This document shows, piece after piece, positions 19,977 to 29,013 of a DNA stretch of 64,000 nucleotides. The translations under genes and the position numbers were made by a program. The notes below the pieces were generated by a model. The model was not told where the DNA came from. It did not search any database and saw only the letters and a list, made by a program, of their open reading frames with translations. Origin of the DNA: Collimonas arenae (GTDB lineage: Bacteria > Pseudomonadota > Gammaproteobacteria > Burkholderiales > Burkholderiaceae_D); contig NZ_CP009962.1 of assembly GCF_000786695.1 (NCBI RefSeq), forward strand, positions 3,782,001 through 3,846,000. Reading direction: 5' to 3'. Each line of letters starts with the position of its first letter. The first letter of the stretch is position 1.

Positions 19977-20053
19977 CCATCAAAAATTTTAATCAAGCAT
20001 TTGATTTATAAGGTTTTTCACCGAACGCACAAGCTTGATACGTCGACCGTCGT

Positions 20054-20419
20054 TTAATTGGCCGAAGAGTCAATATCCGCCAGCGATTCGCGCCCTTTGT
20101 CGGTAATGTCGAAACCGTCACCTGCTGGCCTGGCGCTGATGTGACCCTTTTTCCCGAGAAATGAGGCAACGTCGGCCGTCAGCTTGCTGCTCGAATCGCT
20201 GGCCACGGCGCGCAAGCCCTCGATGCAATTCTTGATGAACAAGGTCTGCTGCCCCTTTTCGGTCAACGCCAGTGTGCCGTCTTTCTCGTAAGCGATGTAT
20301 TTGAGCCCGATCAGGCGCTTGGTATTTCTGGCGATACATGCACTGACCCGGCCACGCTGCGGCGTCTTGCCGATTTGCCCCAAGGCGTCGAATTCATCTT
20401 TTGTCAAACCGTCGTTCAT
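20054..20419 (-). CDS. Hypothetical protein, possibly winged-helix
   Basis: The 121-residue soluble product has two similar beta-hairpin ends, GTLALTEKGQQTLF and GFDITDKGRESLAD, each preceded by a basic helix. That resembles paired winged-helix units, so DNA binding is possible but unproven. The N-terminus is acidic (MNDGLTKDEFDALGQIG). It is a single gene and I do not recognise the family. Confidence 0.7.
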   Translation of the reverse strand: MNDGLTKDEFDALGQIGKTPQRGRVSACIARNTKRLIGLKYIAYEKDGTLALTEKGQQTLFIKNCIEGLRAVASDSSSKLTADVASFLGKKGHISARPAGDGFDITDKGRESLADIDSSAN

Positions 20420-20588
20420 TACTGCTTCCTCTGTAAGTTTTTTTCATGCTGCGATCCTCATGGTACGCGCCGCAATGGATAGCAGCAAGGCGCGGGGCTG
20501 AAAACCCGGGCCACCTCATGGATTAACCTTGGATTAACCATGGATTAGCTACAACCGCCAAATAAAATCTGGTATCGTTACCTCAGGG

Positions 20589-20666
20589 TTCGTTAGGGAA
20601 TACGCTGACATTTTGCGACGCACCGCAGCATCTGTTGCTAGCCGGCCCAACTGATTCCCTAACGAA
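20589..20666. repeat. 13-bp perfect inverted repeat upstream of a small gene
   Basis: TTCGTTAGGGAAT (20589-20601) and ATTCCCTAACGAA (20654-20666) are perfect inverse copies, 52 bp apart, ending 38 bp before the 73-codon gene. It could be a leader RNA structure or the ends of a very short element. Confidence 0.6.
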
Positions 20667-20704
20667 TCTGCAGGCATTCCAACCTCGAGCACAAGGAGAC
20701 ATTT

Positions 20705-20926
20705 ATGGACTTAATAGAAAAATTCGACGCCAAAGGCAAGGAATCGGGTAACGCGTTTCACGTTGAATGCTATGGAAGCCCGATAGAAATAGCGACCGCT
20801 GGCGGCGCCATCAGCTCCCTGCCCGGCCCCCGGACCTATCGGCTGGCGGACGGACGCGCGCTGAGTGAATATTCGGAAGGAAAGTACGTGATTGTTCAAA
20901 CCGGCGAGAAAATATTGCGGGTTTAA
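20705..20926 (+). CDS. Small conserved-looking protein of unknown function
   Basis: The 73-residue product has a strong ribosome site (AAGGAGA, 7 bp before ATG) and its own terminator, so it is likely expressed. The sequence is beta-rich (TYRLADGRALSEYSEGKYVI, QTGEKILRV), with no signal peptide or membrane helix. An inverted repeat lies in its leader. I do not recognise it. Confidence 0.7.
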   Translation: MDLIEKFDAKGKESGNAFHVECYGSPIEIATAGGAISSLPGPRTYRLADGRALSEYSEGKYVIVQTGEKILRV

Positions 20927-20950
20927 GCAGTGTTTTGACAAAAAATATCT

Positions 20951-20982
20951 GCCTGCGGCCATGAGGACGCAGGCTTTTTTTT
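20951..20982 (+). terminator. Terminator of the 73-codon gene
   Basis: GCCTGCG and CGCAGGC arms enclose GCCATGAGGA and are followed by eight T. Confidence 0.85.
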
Positions 20983-21010
20983 GCATACGCAGAATGAAAT
21001 TGCGGCAACC

Positions 21011-21259
21011 CTAGGCTCGGCCACCCTCGCGTAAAGTCCTGATCAGCAAGTCGGCCATGACGTTGCCGTCAAATTCGCGGAAACCGCGCTGATACACCAG
21101 CGCACCGACAGCAATCAGCCGATATAGCTCTTCTTCCGTGAGCTTATAGGACAATTTGGAGATTTCATTGGCAAACATCTGCACAATGTCGTCGTCGCTG
21201 GTGACCGGCACCTGACGACTTGCTCTACCCCACATCTCGACGATTTTCGCAGCCTTCAT
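21011..21259 (-). CDS. Small hypothetical protein
   Basis: The 82-residue product starts at ATG 21259, where GGAGG lies 6 bp upstream; an earlier in-frame ATG at 21301 lacks one. The sequence MKAAKIVEMWGRASRQVPVT continues into acidic/helical segments (DDDIVQMFANEISKLSYKLT). It has no membrane helix and the family is not recognised. Confidence 0.65.
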   Translation of the reverse strand: MKAAKIVEMWGRASRQVPVTSDDDIVQMFANEISKLSYKLTEEELYRLIAVGALVYQRGFREFDGNVMADLLIRTLREGGRA

Positions 21260-21334
21260 AAAAACCTCCAGAAGATTTTTATTATAGATGCCGTACCGCA
21301 AATTTCCAGTCGCTCTCAGCTATCAGTCAGATGC

Positions 21335-22111
21335 TCAAAATAGACAAAGCGTAGCGACATTATTCATTGAATAACGGTAGCGGATGCAGTACTCGCTGCC
21401 CTTGACGCATTGCGGCGACAAGCTGCTCGCCAGCCTTAGCATGAGGCTGGATTGCTTCTGATCCAACTCGCACACTTCGGCATCCAGAAAGTCGAAATAA
21501 CGGCCGACAAACGGATACAACGCCTTGAACAGACTTTCCTTGGCCGAGAAAACCAGACTCAGCCAGCGCTCCAGCGTCATGCCGGCAGCAGTGCCGATGG
21601 CCAGTTCGGCCGCTGTCATCAGGTGTTCAACCAGCGGTTGCGCAGCCGCATTGGTGAGTACGGTTTCGATATCGATACCTAGCGCGCGCCATTCCTGGCT
21701 GCGCGCCGCAACCGCCATTGCCTGACCATCGCCATGGCTGATGGAGCCCAGATATCCCTCGGGCCAGACTGGCGCACGATGCTCGCCGATCGCCAGCGTC
21801 GCCACGCTGCCATAGCCAAGTTTTTGCAGAGCCTGACGCGCGCAAAAGCGGCCGGCGGCGAATTCCACCTGGCGCTTCAGCACCGCATTCGCCAAGGCAC
21901 CTGGCAAAACAATGCCTTCTGCTTTCAACTGCGTCAGCTGGCCGGCACCAATGACATAACGCATACCGACATGACTAAGAGAGTCAGGCATTGGCGGCAA
22001 AATTGCCTCGGTTGCAACATCTGCAGAAAATGGCATGGCTTTATCGTGAATGATTTCACCGTCGAGCGGGTGGTCAAACATTATAGCGCCGGCTGACCGT
22101 CCGTCGGACAT
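21335..22111 (-). CDS. 4'-phosphopantetheinyl transferase (EntD/Sfp type)
   Basis: The enzyme moves phosphopantetheine from CoA to carrier proteins of nonribosomal peptide or polyketide synthesis. Motifs: EFAAGRFCARQALQKLG, APVWPEGYLGSISHGDG, ALGIDIE (metal ligands) and FSAKESLFKALYP (catalytic lysine region). The frame is open to a GTG at 22138, but that lies inside a terminator-like hairpin (22128-22157), so a later start is used. A TATAAT sequence at 22085-22080 may even mean the true start is near 22036. No synthetase lies in this window. Confidence 0.9.
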   Translation of the reverse strand: MSDGRSAGAIMFDHPLDGEIIHDKAMPFSADVATEAILPPMPDSLSHVGMRYVIGAGQLTQLKAEGIVLPGALANAVLKRQVEFAAGRFCARQALQKLGYGSVATLAIGEHRAPVWPEGYLGSISHGDGQAMAVAARSQEWRALGIDIETVLTNAAAQPLVEHLMTAAELAIGTAAGMTLERWLSLVFSAKESLFKALYPFVGRYFDFLDAEVCELDQKQSSLMLRLASSLSPQCVKGSEYCIRYRYSMNNVATLCLF

Positions 22112-22127
22112 CGGTGACGTCAATGCA

Positions 22128-22157
22128 AAAACCCGCACACCTTACGGTAGCGGGTTT
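22128..22157 (-). terminator. Terminator-like hairpin upstream of the PPTase gene
   Basis: AAACCCGC and GCGGGTTT arms with a T-run on the minus strand. It would end leftward transcripts coming from the sRNA region, so the PPTase gene probably has its own promoter. Confidence 0.55.
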
Positions 22158-22379
22158 ATTTGACGAGCCATATCTGGTGCCGGTGATCGAGGCTACCGGC
22201 CAACCTGTCGATGCGCAAGACACCCTTCGAAAGGCATTTATCCGGCTGGATTCAGCCTTATGAGTGAGCACTAAGTCAACACTACGCATTTTACCCACCC
22301 AACATGACAGCCGCATGACGGCCACATGAGCTTTTGCATTATTCCTTGGTGCCAGTACAAGACAAGCACAGGCACAGGC

Positions 22380-22444
22380 AAAAAAAAGCCCGTGATACCT
22401 TGCGGTCACGGGCTGAATCCAAACTCGGGGAGAGTGTAGAAGAC
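22380..22444 (-). ncRNA. Small RNA copy D (divergent member)
   Basis: The ~65-nt gene shares with copies A-C the GTTTGGATTCAGCCCG core and terminator layout (GCCCGTGA/TCACGGGC hairpin, T-run 22387-22380). Its start, GTCTTCTACACTCTCCCC, has lost the CCUCC blocks. A TAAAAT -10 box lies at 22456-22451; the -35 is unclear (a TTGACA lies 24 bp upstream). It may be a decayed or retargeted copy. Confidence 0.6.
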
Positions 22445-22621
22445 GGAGTAATTTTAACGCTCTGAAGAAATCGGCACAGCTGTCAAACTTAACAGGCGGC
22501 AACTTGCCCCTCCCATATTTCCCCTGTGTAAGTTTCTGTAAGTTTCAAGCAAGTCCCACGTAAGGTTCGGGTCGCACACTCAGACTAGCTGTACCAAATA
22601 TAAATAATCTAGGAGACCAGC

Positions 22622-24310
22622 ATGGCCACACTACAACCTACCGCAGGGGGAGTTAAACCTGCTAACCGCGGCATTACCGCAGAAGAGCGCAAGGTTATTT
22701 TTGCCTCATCCCTCGGCACCGTATTTGAATGGTATGACTTCTATCTGTACGGATCGCTGGCGGCAATCATCGCCAAGCAGTTCTTTTCCGGCACCGATCC
22801 CAACACCGGCTTCATCTTCGCACTGCTGGCATTTGCCGCCGGCTTTATCGTGCGGCCTTTCGGCGCTCTGGTATTTGGCCGTCTGGGAGACATGATTGGC
22901 CGTAAATTTACTTTCCTGGTGACGATCCTGATCATGGGGGCGTCGACCTTCATTGTCGGGATCTTGCCAAACTACGCCACGATCGGGATTGCCGCACCGA
23001 TCATCCTGATTACCCTGCGCATCTTGCAAGGCCTGGCGCTGGGTGGCGAGTACGGTGGCGCCGCCACTTATGTCGCAGAACATGCGCCTAACGACAAACG
23101 CGGGGCATTCACTTCCTGGATTCAGACTACAGCGACAATGGGCCTGTTCCTGTCATTGCTGGTAATCCTGGGCGTACGCGTCGCGGTCGGCGAAGAAGCC
23201 TTCTCGGCATGGGGCTGGCGTATTCCTTTCCTGCTTTCCGTTGTCCTGCTGGCAGTGTCAGTATGGATTCGCCTGTCGATGAATGAATCGCCGGCGTTTG
23301 CGCGTATGAAGGCAGAAGGCAAGACTTCCAAGGCACCGCTGACTGAAGCCTTCGGCCAGTGGAAAAACCTGAAAATCGTGATTCTTGCGCTGATCGGCTT
23401 GACCGCCGGCCAGGCTGTGGTCTGGTACACAGGGCAGTTCTATGCCTTGTTCTTCCTGACCCAGTCGCTCAAAGTAGATATGTCTACCGCCAATATCCTG
23501 ATCGCGCTGGCGTTATTGCTTGCCACACCGTTTTTTGTGATTTTCGGTTCCCTGTCCGATAAAATCGGCCGCAAGCCAATCATCATGGCGGGCTGCCTGA
23601 TTGCGGCGCTGACCTATTTCCCGATCTTTTCCGGCTTGACCCATTACGCCAATCCGGTATTGGAAGCAGCGCTGAAAAATGCACCGGTGATCGTCACTGC
23701 CGATCCAGCTACCTGCCAGTTCCAGTTCAACCCGACCGGCACCAAGAAATTCACCTCGTCTTGCGATATCGCCAAGGCCAAGCTATCGGCGGCATCGGTG
23801 AACTACGAGAACGTGGCTGGCGCACCGGGTTCGGTCGCCACCATCAAGATCGGTGAAAAAATCCTCACCTCGTACGATGCGAACGGTCTGTCCAAGGAAG
23901 ACGCTGCCGCCAAAGATAAAGCATTCTCGACAGAGCTGGCCGGTGATATCAAGGGTGCAGGCTATCCAAGCAAGGCTGATCCCGAGCAGATGAACAAACC
24001 GATGGTGCTGCTGCTTCTGTTCATCCTGGTGATCTACGTCACCATGGTGTATGGCCCGATTGCAGCAATGCTGGTGGAAATGTTCCCTACCCGTATTCGC
24101 TACACTTCGATGTCCATGCCTTACCACATCGGCAACGGCTGGTTCGGCGGTTTGCTGCCAACCACAGCTTTCGCTCTGGTTGCCTTCAAGGGCGACATCT
24201 ACTACGGCCTGTGGTATCCGATCGTGATTGCCGCCGCAACTTTCGTCATCGGCATGCTGTTTGTCAAGGAAACCAAGGACAACGATATCTACCAGACCGA
24301 GCGCTCTTGA
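22622..24310 (+). CDS. MHS-family MFS transporter with large loop insertion
   Basis: The 562-residue protein has the metabolite:H+ symporter signature near the N-terminus (FEWYDFYLYG, RPFGALVFGRLGDMIGRKFT, LRILQGLALGGEYGGAATYV). About twelve helices are present. Residues about 350-460 form a hydrophilic insertion between helices 8 and 9 (ATCQFQFNPTGTKKFTSSCD through GYPSKADPEQ), absent from ProP-type members, making it ~120 residues longer than usual. Substrates of relatives include organic acids and betaines. An AGGAGACC site precedes the ATG, and a terminator follows. Confidence 0.93.
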   Translation: MATLQPTAGGVKPANRGITAEERKVIFASSLGTVFEWYDFYLYGSLAAIIAKQFFSGTDPNTGFIFALLAFAAGFIVRPFGALVFGRLGDMIGRKFTFLVTILIMGASTFIVGILPNYATIGIAAPIILITLRILQGLALGGEYGGAATYVAEHAPNDKRGAFTSWIQTTATMGLFLSLLVILGVRVAVGEEAFSAWGWRIPFLLSVVLLAVSVWIRLSMNESPAFARMKAEGKTSKAPLTEAFGQWKNLKIVILALIGLTAGQAVVWYTGQFYALFFLTQSLKVDMSTANILIALALLLATPFFVIFGSLSDKIGRKPIIMAGCLIAALTYFPIFSGLTHYANPVLEAALKNAPVIVTADPATCQFQFNPTGTKKFTSSCDIAKAKLSAASVNYENVAGAPGSVATIKIGEKILTSYDANGLSKEDAAAKDKAFSTELAGDIKGAGYPSKADPEQMNKPMVLLLLFILVIYVTMVYGPIAAMLVEMFPTRIRYTSMSMPYHIGNGWFGGLLPTTAFALVAFKGDIYYGLWYPIVIAAATFVIGMLFVKETKDNDIYQTERS

Positions 24311-24356
24311 AAAATATGGCATATCCTTACGGCTATGCCTGAGCAGCGTAAAAAAA

Positions 24357-24384
24357 GCCGCCAGATGATTCTGGCGGCTTTTTT
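24357..24384 (+). terminator. Terminator of the MHS transporter gene
   Basis: GCCGCCAGA and TCTGGCGGC arms followed by six T; an A-run precedes it, so it could act on both strands. Confidence 0.88.
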
Positions 24385-24573
24385 CATTTTGCCAACTGTC
24401 CATGCGGCCCGATATTTGCTATTGTCGGGCGTTGGCAGCAGATAACCATGATCTAACCCGTAGCCAGCCGTACTTAAACAAGAAGCCCTCCTCATACGTA
24501 TCGTCGCTGCCACCATCCATCTCACTTATCAATGACAATTGCGTTGCTTCCCGCTTCGCCGTAACTTTCCAAT

Positions 24574-25785
24574 ATGAAGACACCAACCAGATTAGGTACT
24601 CCGCTTTCCTCTTCCGCCACCAAGGTCATGCTGCTGGGCTCCGGCGAGCTCGGCAAGGAAGTCATTATTTCGCTGCAACGCCTGGGCGTCGAAGTCATCG
24701 CCGTCGATCGCTATCCTAATGCGCCCGGCCATCAGGTTGCACATCGTTCGCACGTGATCAACATGACCGATGGCGCCGCTTTGGAAGCGCTGATTGCGCT
24801 GGAGCAGCCGGACCTGGTGGTTCCTGAAATCGAGGCGATCGCGACTGAAACCCTGGTGGCGCTGGAAGCCGCCGGTAAAGTCACCGTGATCCCAACCGCC
24901 CGCGCCGCCTGGCTGACCATGAACCGCGAAGGCATCCGTCGCCTGGCCGGCGAAACGCTGGCGCTGGCGACTTCGCCTTACCGCTTTGCCAATAACCTGG
25001 ATGAACTGAAAGCCGCTTGCTCGGTGATCGGTTTTCCTTGCGTGATCAAGCCGGTGATGTCGTCTTCTGGCAAAGGCCAGTCGAAAATCGACAGCGCCGA
25101 TGAAGTGGAAGCCGCCTGGGCTTATGCCGCAGCCGGCGGCCGGGTCGATGCAGGCCGTGTGATCGTCGAAGGTTTTATCGATTTCGACTACGAAATCACC
25201 TTGTTGACAGTGCGAGCGCTGCAAGCAGACGGTAGCGTCGCCACCCACTTCTGCGAACCGATCGGCCACGTCCAGGTGCAAGGCGACTATGTCGAATCCT
25301 GGCAACCGCATCCCATGCATCCGGAAGCCTTGCTCAAGGCCCGCGATATCGCCAAGAAGGTAACCGATAACCTGGGCGGCCTGGGCTTGTTCGGGGTTGA
25401 GCTATTCGTCAAGAATGAAATGGTCTGGTTTTCCGAAGTCAGCCCGCGCCCGCATGATACCGGCATGGTCACCATGGCTAGCCAGCAGCAAAGCGAATTC
25501 GAGTTGCACGCCAAGGCCATCCTCGGCTTGCCAGTCAACGTTGCATTGCGTAGCCCGGCGGCTTCAGCAGTGATCTATGGCCAGCATGACGCCAAGGGAA
25601 TTGGCTTTGAATGCGTGGCGGATGCGCTGCGCGTTCCAGGCGCGGATATCCGCCTGTTCGGCAAACCGGAATCCTTCGCCCGCCGCCGCATGGGTGTGGC
25701 GCTGGCCACTGCGGATGATGTAGAGACTGCACGTATCCGCGCCAAGCAGGCGGCGGCCAAAGTGAAACCGGTTATCGCTGAATAA
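24574..25785 (+). CDS. purT: Formate-dependent phosphoribosylglycinamide formyltransferase
   Basis: PurT uses ATP and formate to make formyl-GAR in purine synthesis, replacing the folate-dependent PurN step. The 403-residue product is the usual length. The ATP-grasp fold shows [14 protein letters not shown], the nucleotide-loop [14 protein letters not shown], and the metal site [20 protein letters not shown] with [10 protein letters not shown]. It is monocistronic, between a transporter gene and nadB. Confidence 0.97.
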   Translation: MKTPTRLGTPLSSSATKVMLLGSGELGKEVIISLQRLGVEVIAVDRYPNAPGHQVAHRSHVINMTDGAALEALIALEQPDLVVPEIEAIATETLVALEAAGKVTVIPTARAAWLTMNREGIRRLAGETLALATSPYRFANNLDELKAACSVIGFPCVIKPVMSSSGKGQSKIDSADEVEAAWAYAAAGGRVDAGRVIVEGFIDFDYEITLLTVRALQADGSVATHFCEPIGHVQVQGDYVESWQPHPMHPEALLKARDIAKKVTDNLGGLGLFGVELFVKNEMVWFSEVSPRPHDTGMVTMASQQQSEFELHAKAILGLPVNVALRSPAASAVIYGQHDAKGIGFECVADALRVPGADIRLFGKPESFARRRMGVALATADDVETARIRAKQAAAKVKPVIAE

Positions 25786-25992
25786 GCGGCAACTGATATT
25801 TAAGCGGTAACGACCTTGTCCGCGAAAGGCGTGAGAAATACAAGGAGCACGAGAAGCACCAGAAGAAATTCAAAAACCACTTTTTCGTGCATTGCGTATT
25901 TTTCGCGGATAAGTTTCGAGCAAACAGCAGCAAACAGCAACAGAGACGTCGCCATCATGGCGATCCTATAAAACAATAACCAATCATTCGCC

Positions 25993-27603
25993 ATGAAATT
26001 TGATGTCGCCATTATCGGTAGCGGGCTTGCCGGCCTGTCAGTCGCCCTGCACCTCGCTGAAACCAACAAGGTCGCAGTCATCTCCAAACGCGCGCTGCTC
26101 GACGGCGCCAGCAACTGGGCCCAGGGCGGCATCGCCGCTGTGCTTGATTCCGGCGACAGCCATGAACAGCACATCAACGACACGCTGATCGCAGGCGCCG
26201 GCCTGTGCGACGAAAGCGCGACCCGCTTTATCGTTGAAAACGGCAAGGCCGCGATCGAATGGCTGATTGAACAAGGGGTACCGTTCACGCCTGACGCCAG
26301 CGCTGAAATGGGCTTCCATCTGACCCGTGAAGGCGGCCACAGCCAGCGCCGCATCATCCATGCCGCCGACGCCACCGGCCATGCGGTGCAGGTGACGCTG
26401 GAGCAGAAAGTGCGCGCCCATCCCAATATCACGTTGCTGGAAGACCATTACGCGATTGACCTGATCACCTCGAAGAAGGTAGCCACCGGCGACGCCGACA
26501 AAAGCGGTCCGCGCTGCCTCGGTCTGTACGCCAAGAACGTCAAGACCGGCAAGGTGCTTACTTTATCCGCTAGCCACACGGTGCTGGCCACCGGCGGCGC
26601 CGGCAAGGTCTACCTGTACACCACCAATCCCGACAGCGCTACCGGCGACGGTATCGCCATGGCGTGGCGCGCCGGTTGCCGGGTCGCCAATATGGAATTC
26701 ATCCAGTTCCATCCGACCTGCCTGTATCACCCTTACGCCAAGTCTTTCCTGATCACCGAAGCGATACGCGGCGAAGGCGGCGTACTCAAATTGCCGGATA
26801 CCGAAGGCGACGATGCCGGCTTGCGCTTCATGCCGGCACATGACGAGCGCGCCGAGCTGGCGCCACGCGATGTCGTTGCGCGAGCGATCGACTTTGAAAT
26901 GAAAAAGCGCGGCCTCGACCATGTCGATCTCGACATCACGCACAAGTCACCGGAATTCCTGAAAGAACATTTCCCGACCATCTATGCACGCTGCCTGGAA
27001 CTGGGAATCGACATCACCAAGCAAGCCATTCCAGTGGTGCCGGCAGTTCACTTCACCTGCGGCGGCATTGTCACCGATCTCAATGGCCGTACTGACCTGC
27101 CCGGCTTGTATGCCGTCGGCGAAACCGCCTATACCGGCCTGCATGGCGCCAATCGCCTGGCCAGTAATTCATTACTGGAATGCGTGGTGATCGGTCGCGC
27201 CGCCGCCAAATTCATCGCGCAGCAGGAAAAGCCGAAAGCGATAGCCTTGCCGGCCTGGGATGAAAGCCGCGTGATCGACGCCGATGAAGAAGTCGTGATC
27301 TCCCACAACTGGGACGAATTGCGGCGCTTCATGTGGAATTACGTCGGCATCGTGCGTACCAACAAACGCCTGGAGCGAGCTCAGCACCGGATCCGCCTGC
27401 TCAAGGAAGAGATCGACGAATACTACGCTCACTTCCGTATCAGCCGCGATTTGCTCGAGTTACGCAACCTGGTCCAGGTCGCTTCCCTGATCGTCGAAAG
27501 CGCCTTGTCGCGTCACGAAAGCCGCGGCTTGCACTATAGCCAGGATTATCCTGAAACCCTGGCCAAGGCATTACCCAGCGTGTTGACGCCGCAACGTCGC
27601 TAA
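25993..27603 (+). CDS. nadB: L-aspartate oxidase
   Basis: NadB oxidises L-aspartate to iminoaspartate, the first step of de novo NAD synthesis. The 536-residue flavoprotein has the FAD motif [50 protein letters not shown], and the substrate-binding arginine region [20 protein letters not shown]. The C-terminal helical domain ends [11 protein letters not shown]. The ATG follows a 200-bp gap. The partners nadC and nadA lie 4 kb away on the other strand, so the pathway is grouped but not a single operon. Confidence 0.97.
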   Translation: MKFDVAIIGSGLAGLSVALHLAETNKVAVISKRALLDGASNWAQGGIAAVLDSGDSHEQHINDTLIAGAGLCDESATRFIVENGKAAIEWLIEQGVPFTPDASAEMGFHLTREGGHSQRRIIHAADATGHAVQVTLEQKVRAHPNITLLEDHYAIDLITSKKVATGDADKSGPRCLGLYAKNVKTGKVLTLSASHTVLATGGAGKVYLYTTNPDSATGDGIAMAWRAGCRVANMEFIQFHPTCLYHPYAKSFLITEAIRGEGGVLKLPDTEGDDAGLRFMPAHDERAELAPRDVVARAIDFEMKKRGLDHVDLDITHKSPEFLKEHFPTIYARCLELGIDITKQAIPVVPAVHFTCGGIVTDLNGRTDLPGLYAVGETAYTGLHGANRLASNSLLECVVIGRAAAKFIAQQEKPKAIALPAWDESRVIDADEEVVISHNWDELRRFMWNYVGIVRTNKRLERAQHRIRLLKEEIDEYYAHFRISRDLLELRNLVQVASLIVESALSRHESRGLHYSQDYPETLAKALPSVLTPQRR

Positions 27604-27710
27604 GCCAGCGCACTATCCGGCGCGCATGCGAATTGTGCGCCAGGAAACGGAGTGTTTGCCGGCGTCGCCGGCACTACACTGCCGTCATCGAAAAAACTGT
27701 AAAAAAAGTC

Positions 27711-28931
27711 ATGAGTCAAAAATTCCCACGCTCCCTGGTCGCACTCACCTGGTCCAACCTGGCTGCGCAATCAGCCGAGCAACTGAGCCTGGCGGCCACG
27801 CCTATCATGGCCGTGCTGCTGCTAGGCGCCGGTCCGGGTGAAATCGGCACCCTGGCCGCAGTGCAGTCGCTGCCGTTTCTTTTGCTGTCTATCCCGTTCG
27901 GCCTGCTGGCCGACCGTACCTCGCGCAAGCGCCTGATGGTAACCGCCGAGGCGCTCCGCATGCTCGCTTTGCTAGGCGTGCTGGCAGCGCTTCTGCTAAA
28001 CCATCTGTCGATACCATTGCTGGCGGTGCTCGGCTTCATTGGCGCTGTCGGCACCGTCGGCTTCAGCGTCGCGGCCCCGGCCATCGTCCCGGCGCTGGTA
28101 GAACGCGAACTGCTGGCGAAAGCCAATGGCCGCCTGGAACTGGCGCGGAGCGCTGCCTTTGCCGCCGGCCCCGCCCTGGGTGGTGCGCTAACGTCATGGG
28201 CCGGTGCTTCCACCGCCTTCGTGCTGGCGGCCATGCTGTCCGGCTCGGCCGTCGTGTTGCTGTTGCAGTTGCGCGAACCGCAGCGCGCGCCGGCTGCGCC
28301 GCGTCATCCTCTGCTGGAACTTCGCGATGGCGCGCACATGGTGTGGCGCGACAACTTGTTGCGGCCGATCCTGCTCACCGCTGTGGCCTGGAATATATCC
28401 TGGTTCGTGCTGCAAGCTGCCTACGTGCCCTATGCTGTGCGCAAGCTTGGTCTCAGCGCCGGCGAGGTGGGCGTAACGCTCGGCGCCTATGGGGTCGGCA
28501 TGATGCTAGGCGCTTTGTTGACGCCGCGAATAGTAGCGAAGCTGCCGTTCGGCCGCGCGATCCAGCTCGGCCCAGCCGTTTCTGTGCTGGCTGCGCTCAC
28601 CATGGTGGCGACTCTTGCAGTGCCAAGCGGCATACTGGCGGCCCTGTCCTTCTTTCTGTTCGGCGTCGGCCCTATCATCTGGGTGATCACCTCAACCACA
28701 CTGCGCCAGACCGTCACACCGGGAGCCATGCTGGGACGGGTGTCGGCGATTTTCCTGACGGTCAATACCGGCGCGCGCCCAATCGGCGCTGCGCTGGGCG
28801 GCCTGGTCGGCGCCCGCTGGGGTGAAGCAGCTTGCCTGGTGCTGGCGTTGGTCGGGTTCGTCGTACAAGCGTGGATCATCTTCGATTCCGAGGTTCGCGT
28901 ATTACGGCAGCTGCCGGCGCCAGCGGCTTGA
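27711..28931 (+). CDS. MFS transporter (EntS-like, DHA3 type)
   Basis: The 406-residue protein has twelve predicted helices and the MFS loop-2/3 motif FGLLADRTSRKRLMV. It resembles exporters of the DHA3/EntS group (siderophore or macrolide efflux); the cargo is unknown. The start is ATG 27711 (MSQKFPRSLVALTWSNLAAQ), because the upstream frame is arginine-rich and unlike the family. It follows nadB after 107 bp. Confidence 0.9.
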   Translation: MSQKFPRSLVALTWSNLAAQSAEQLSLAATPIMAVLLLGAGPGEIGTLAAVQSLPFLLLSIPFGLLADRTSRKRLMVTAEALRMLALLGVLAALLLNHLSIPLLAVLGFIGAVGTVGFSVAAPAIVPALVERELLAKANGRLELARSAAFAAGPALGGALTSWAGASTAFVLAAMLSGSAVVLLLQLREPQRAPAAPRHPLLELRDGAHMVWRDNLLRPILLTAVAWNISWFVLQAAYVPYAVRKLGLSAGEVGVTLGAYGVGMMLGALLTPRIVAKLPFGRAIQLGPAVSVLAALTMVATLAVPSGILAALSFFLFGVGPIIWVITSTTLRQTVTPGAMLGRVSAIFLTVNTGARPIGAALGGLVGARWGEAACLVLALVGFVVQAWIIFDSEVRVLRQLPAPAA

Positions 28932-29013
28932 ACTAGAAAAGCTGCGGTCGTAGTTGTGTCGTTTTTTATTCATCTCGGCTATGCTTAGGGCGAGACCAGA
29001 ATAAGGAGAAACG

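Noticed and set aside
19942..20020. Chromosomal origin of replication
   Set aside because: DnaA-like boxes are few and no dnaA, dnaN, rpmH or parAB genes lie nearby.
25800..25960. Small minus-strand hydrophobic frame upstream of nadB
   Set aside because: No ribosome site and low-complexity Leu/Val content; it lies in the nadB leader and is not supported.
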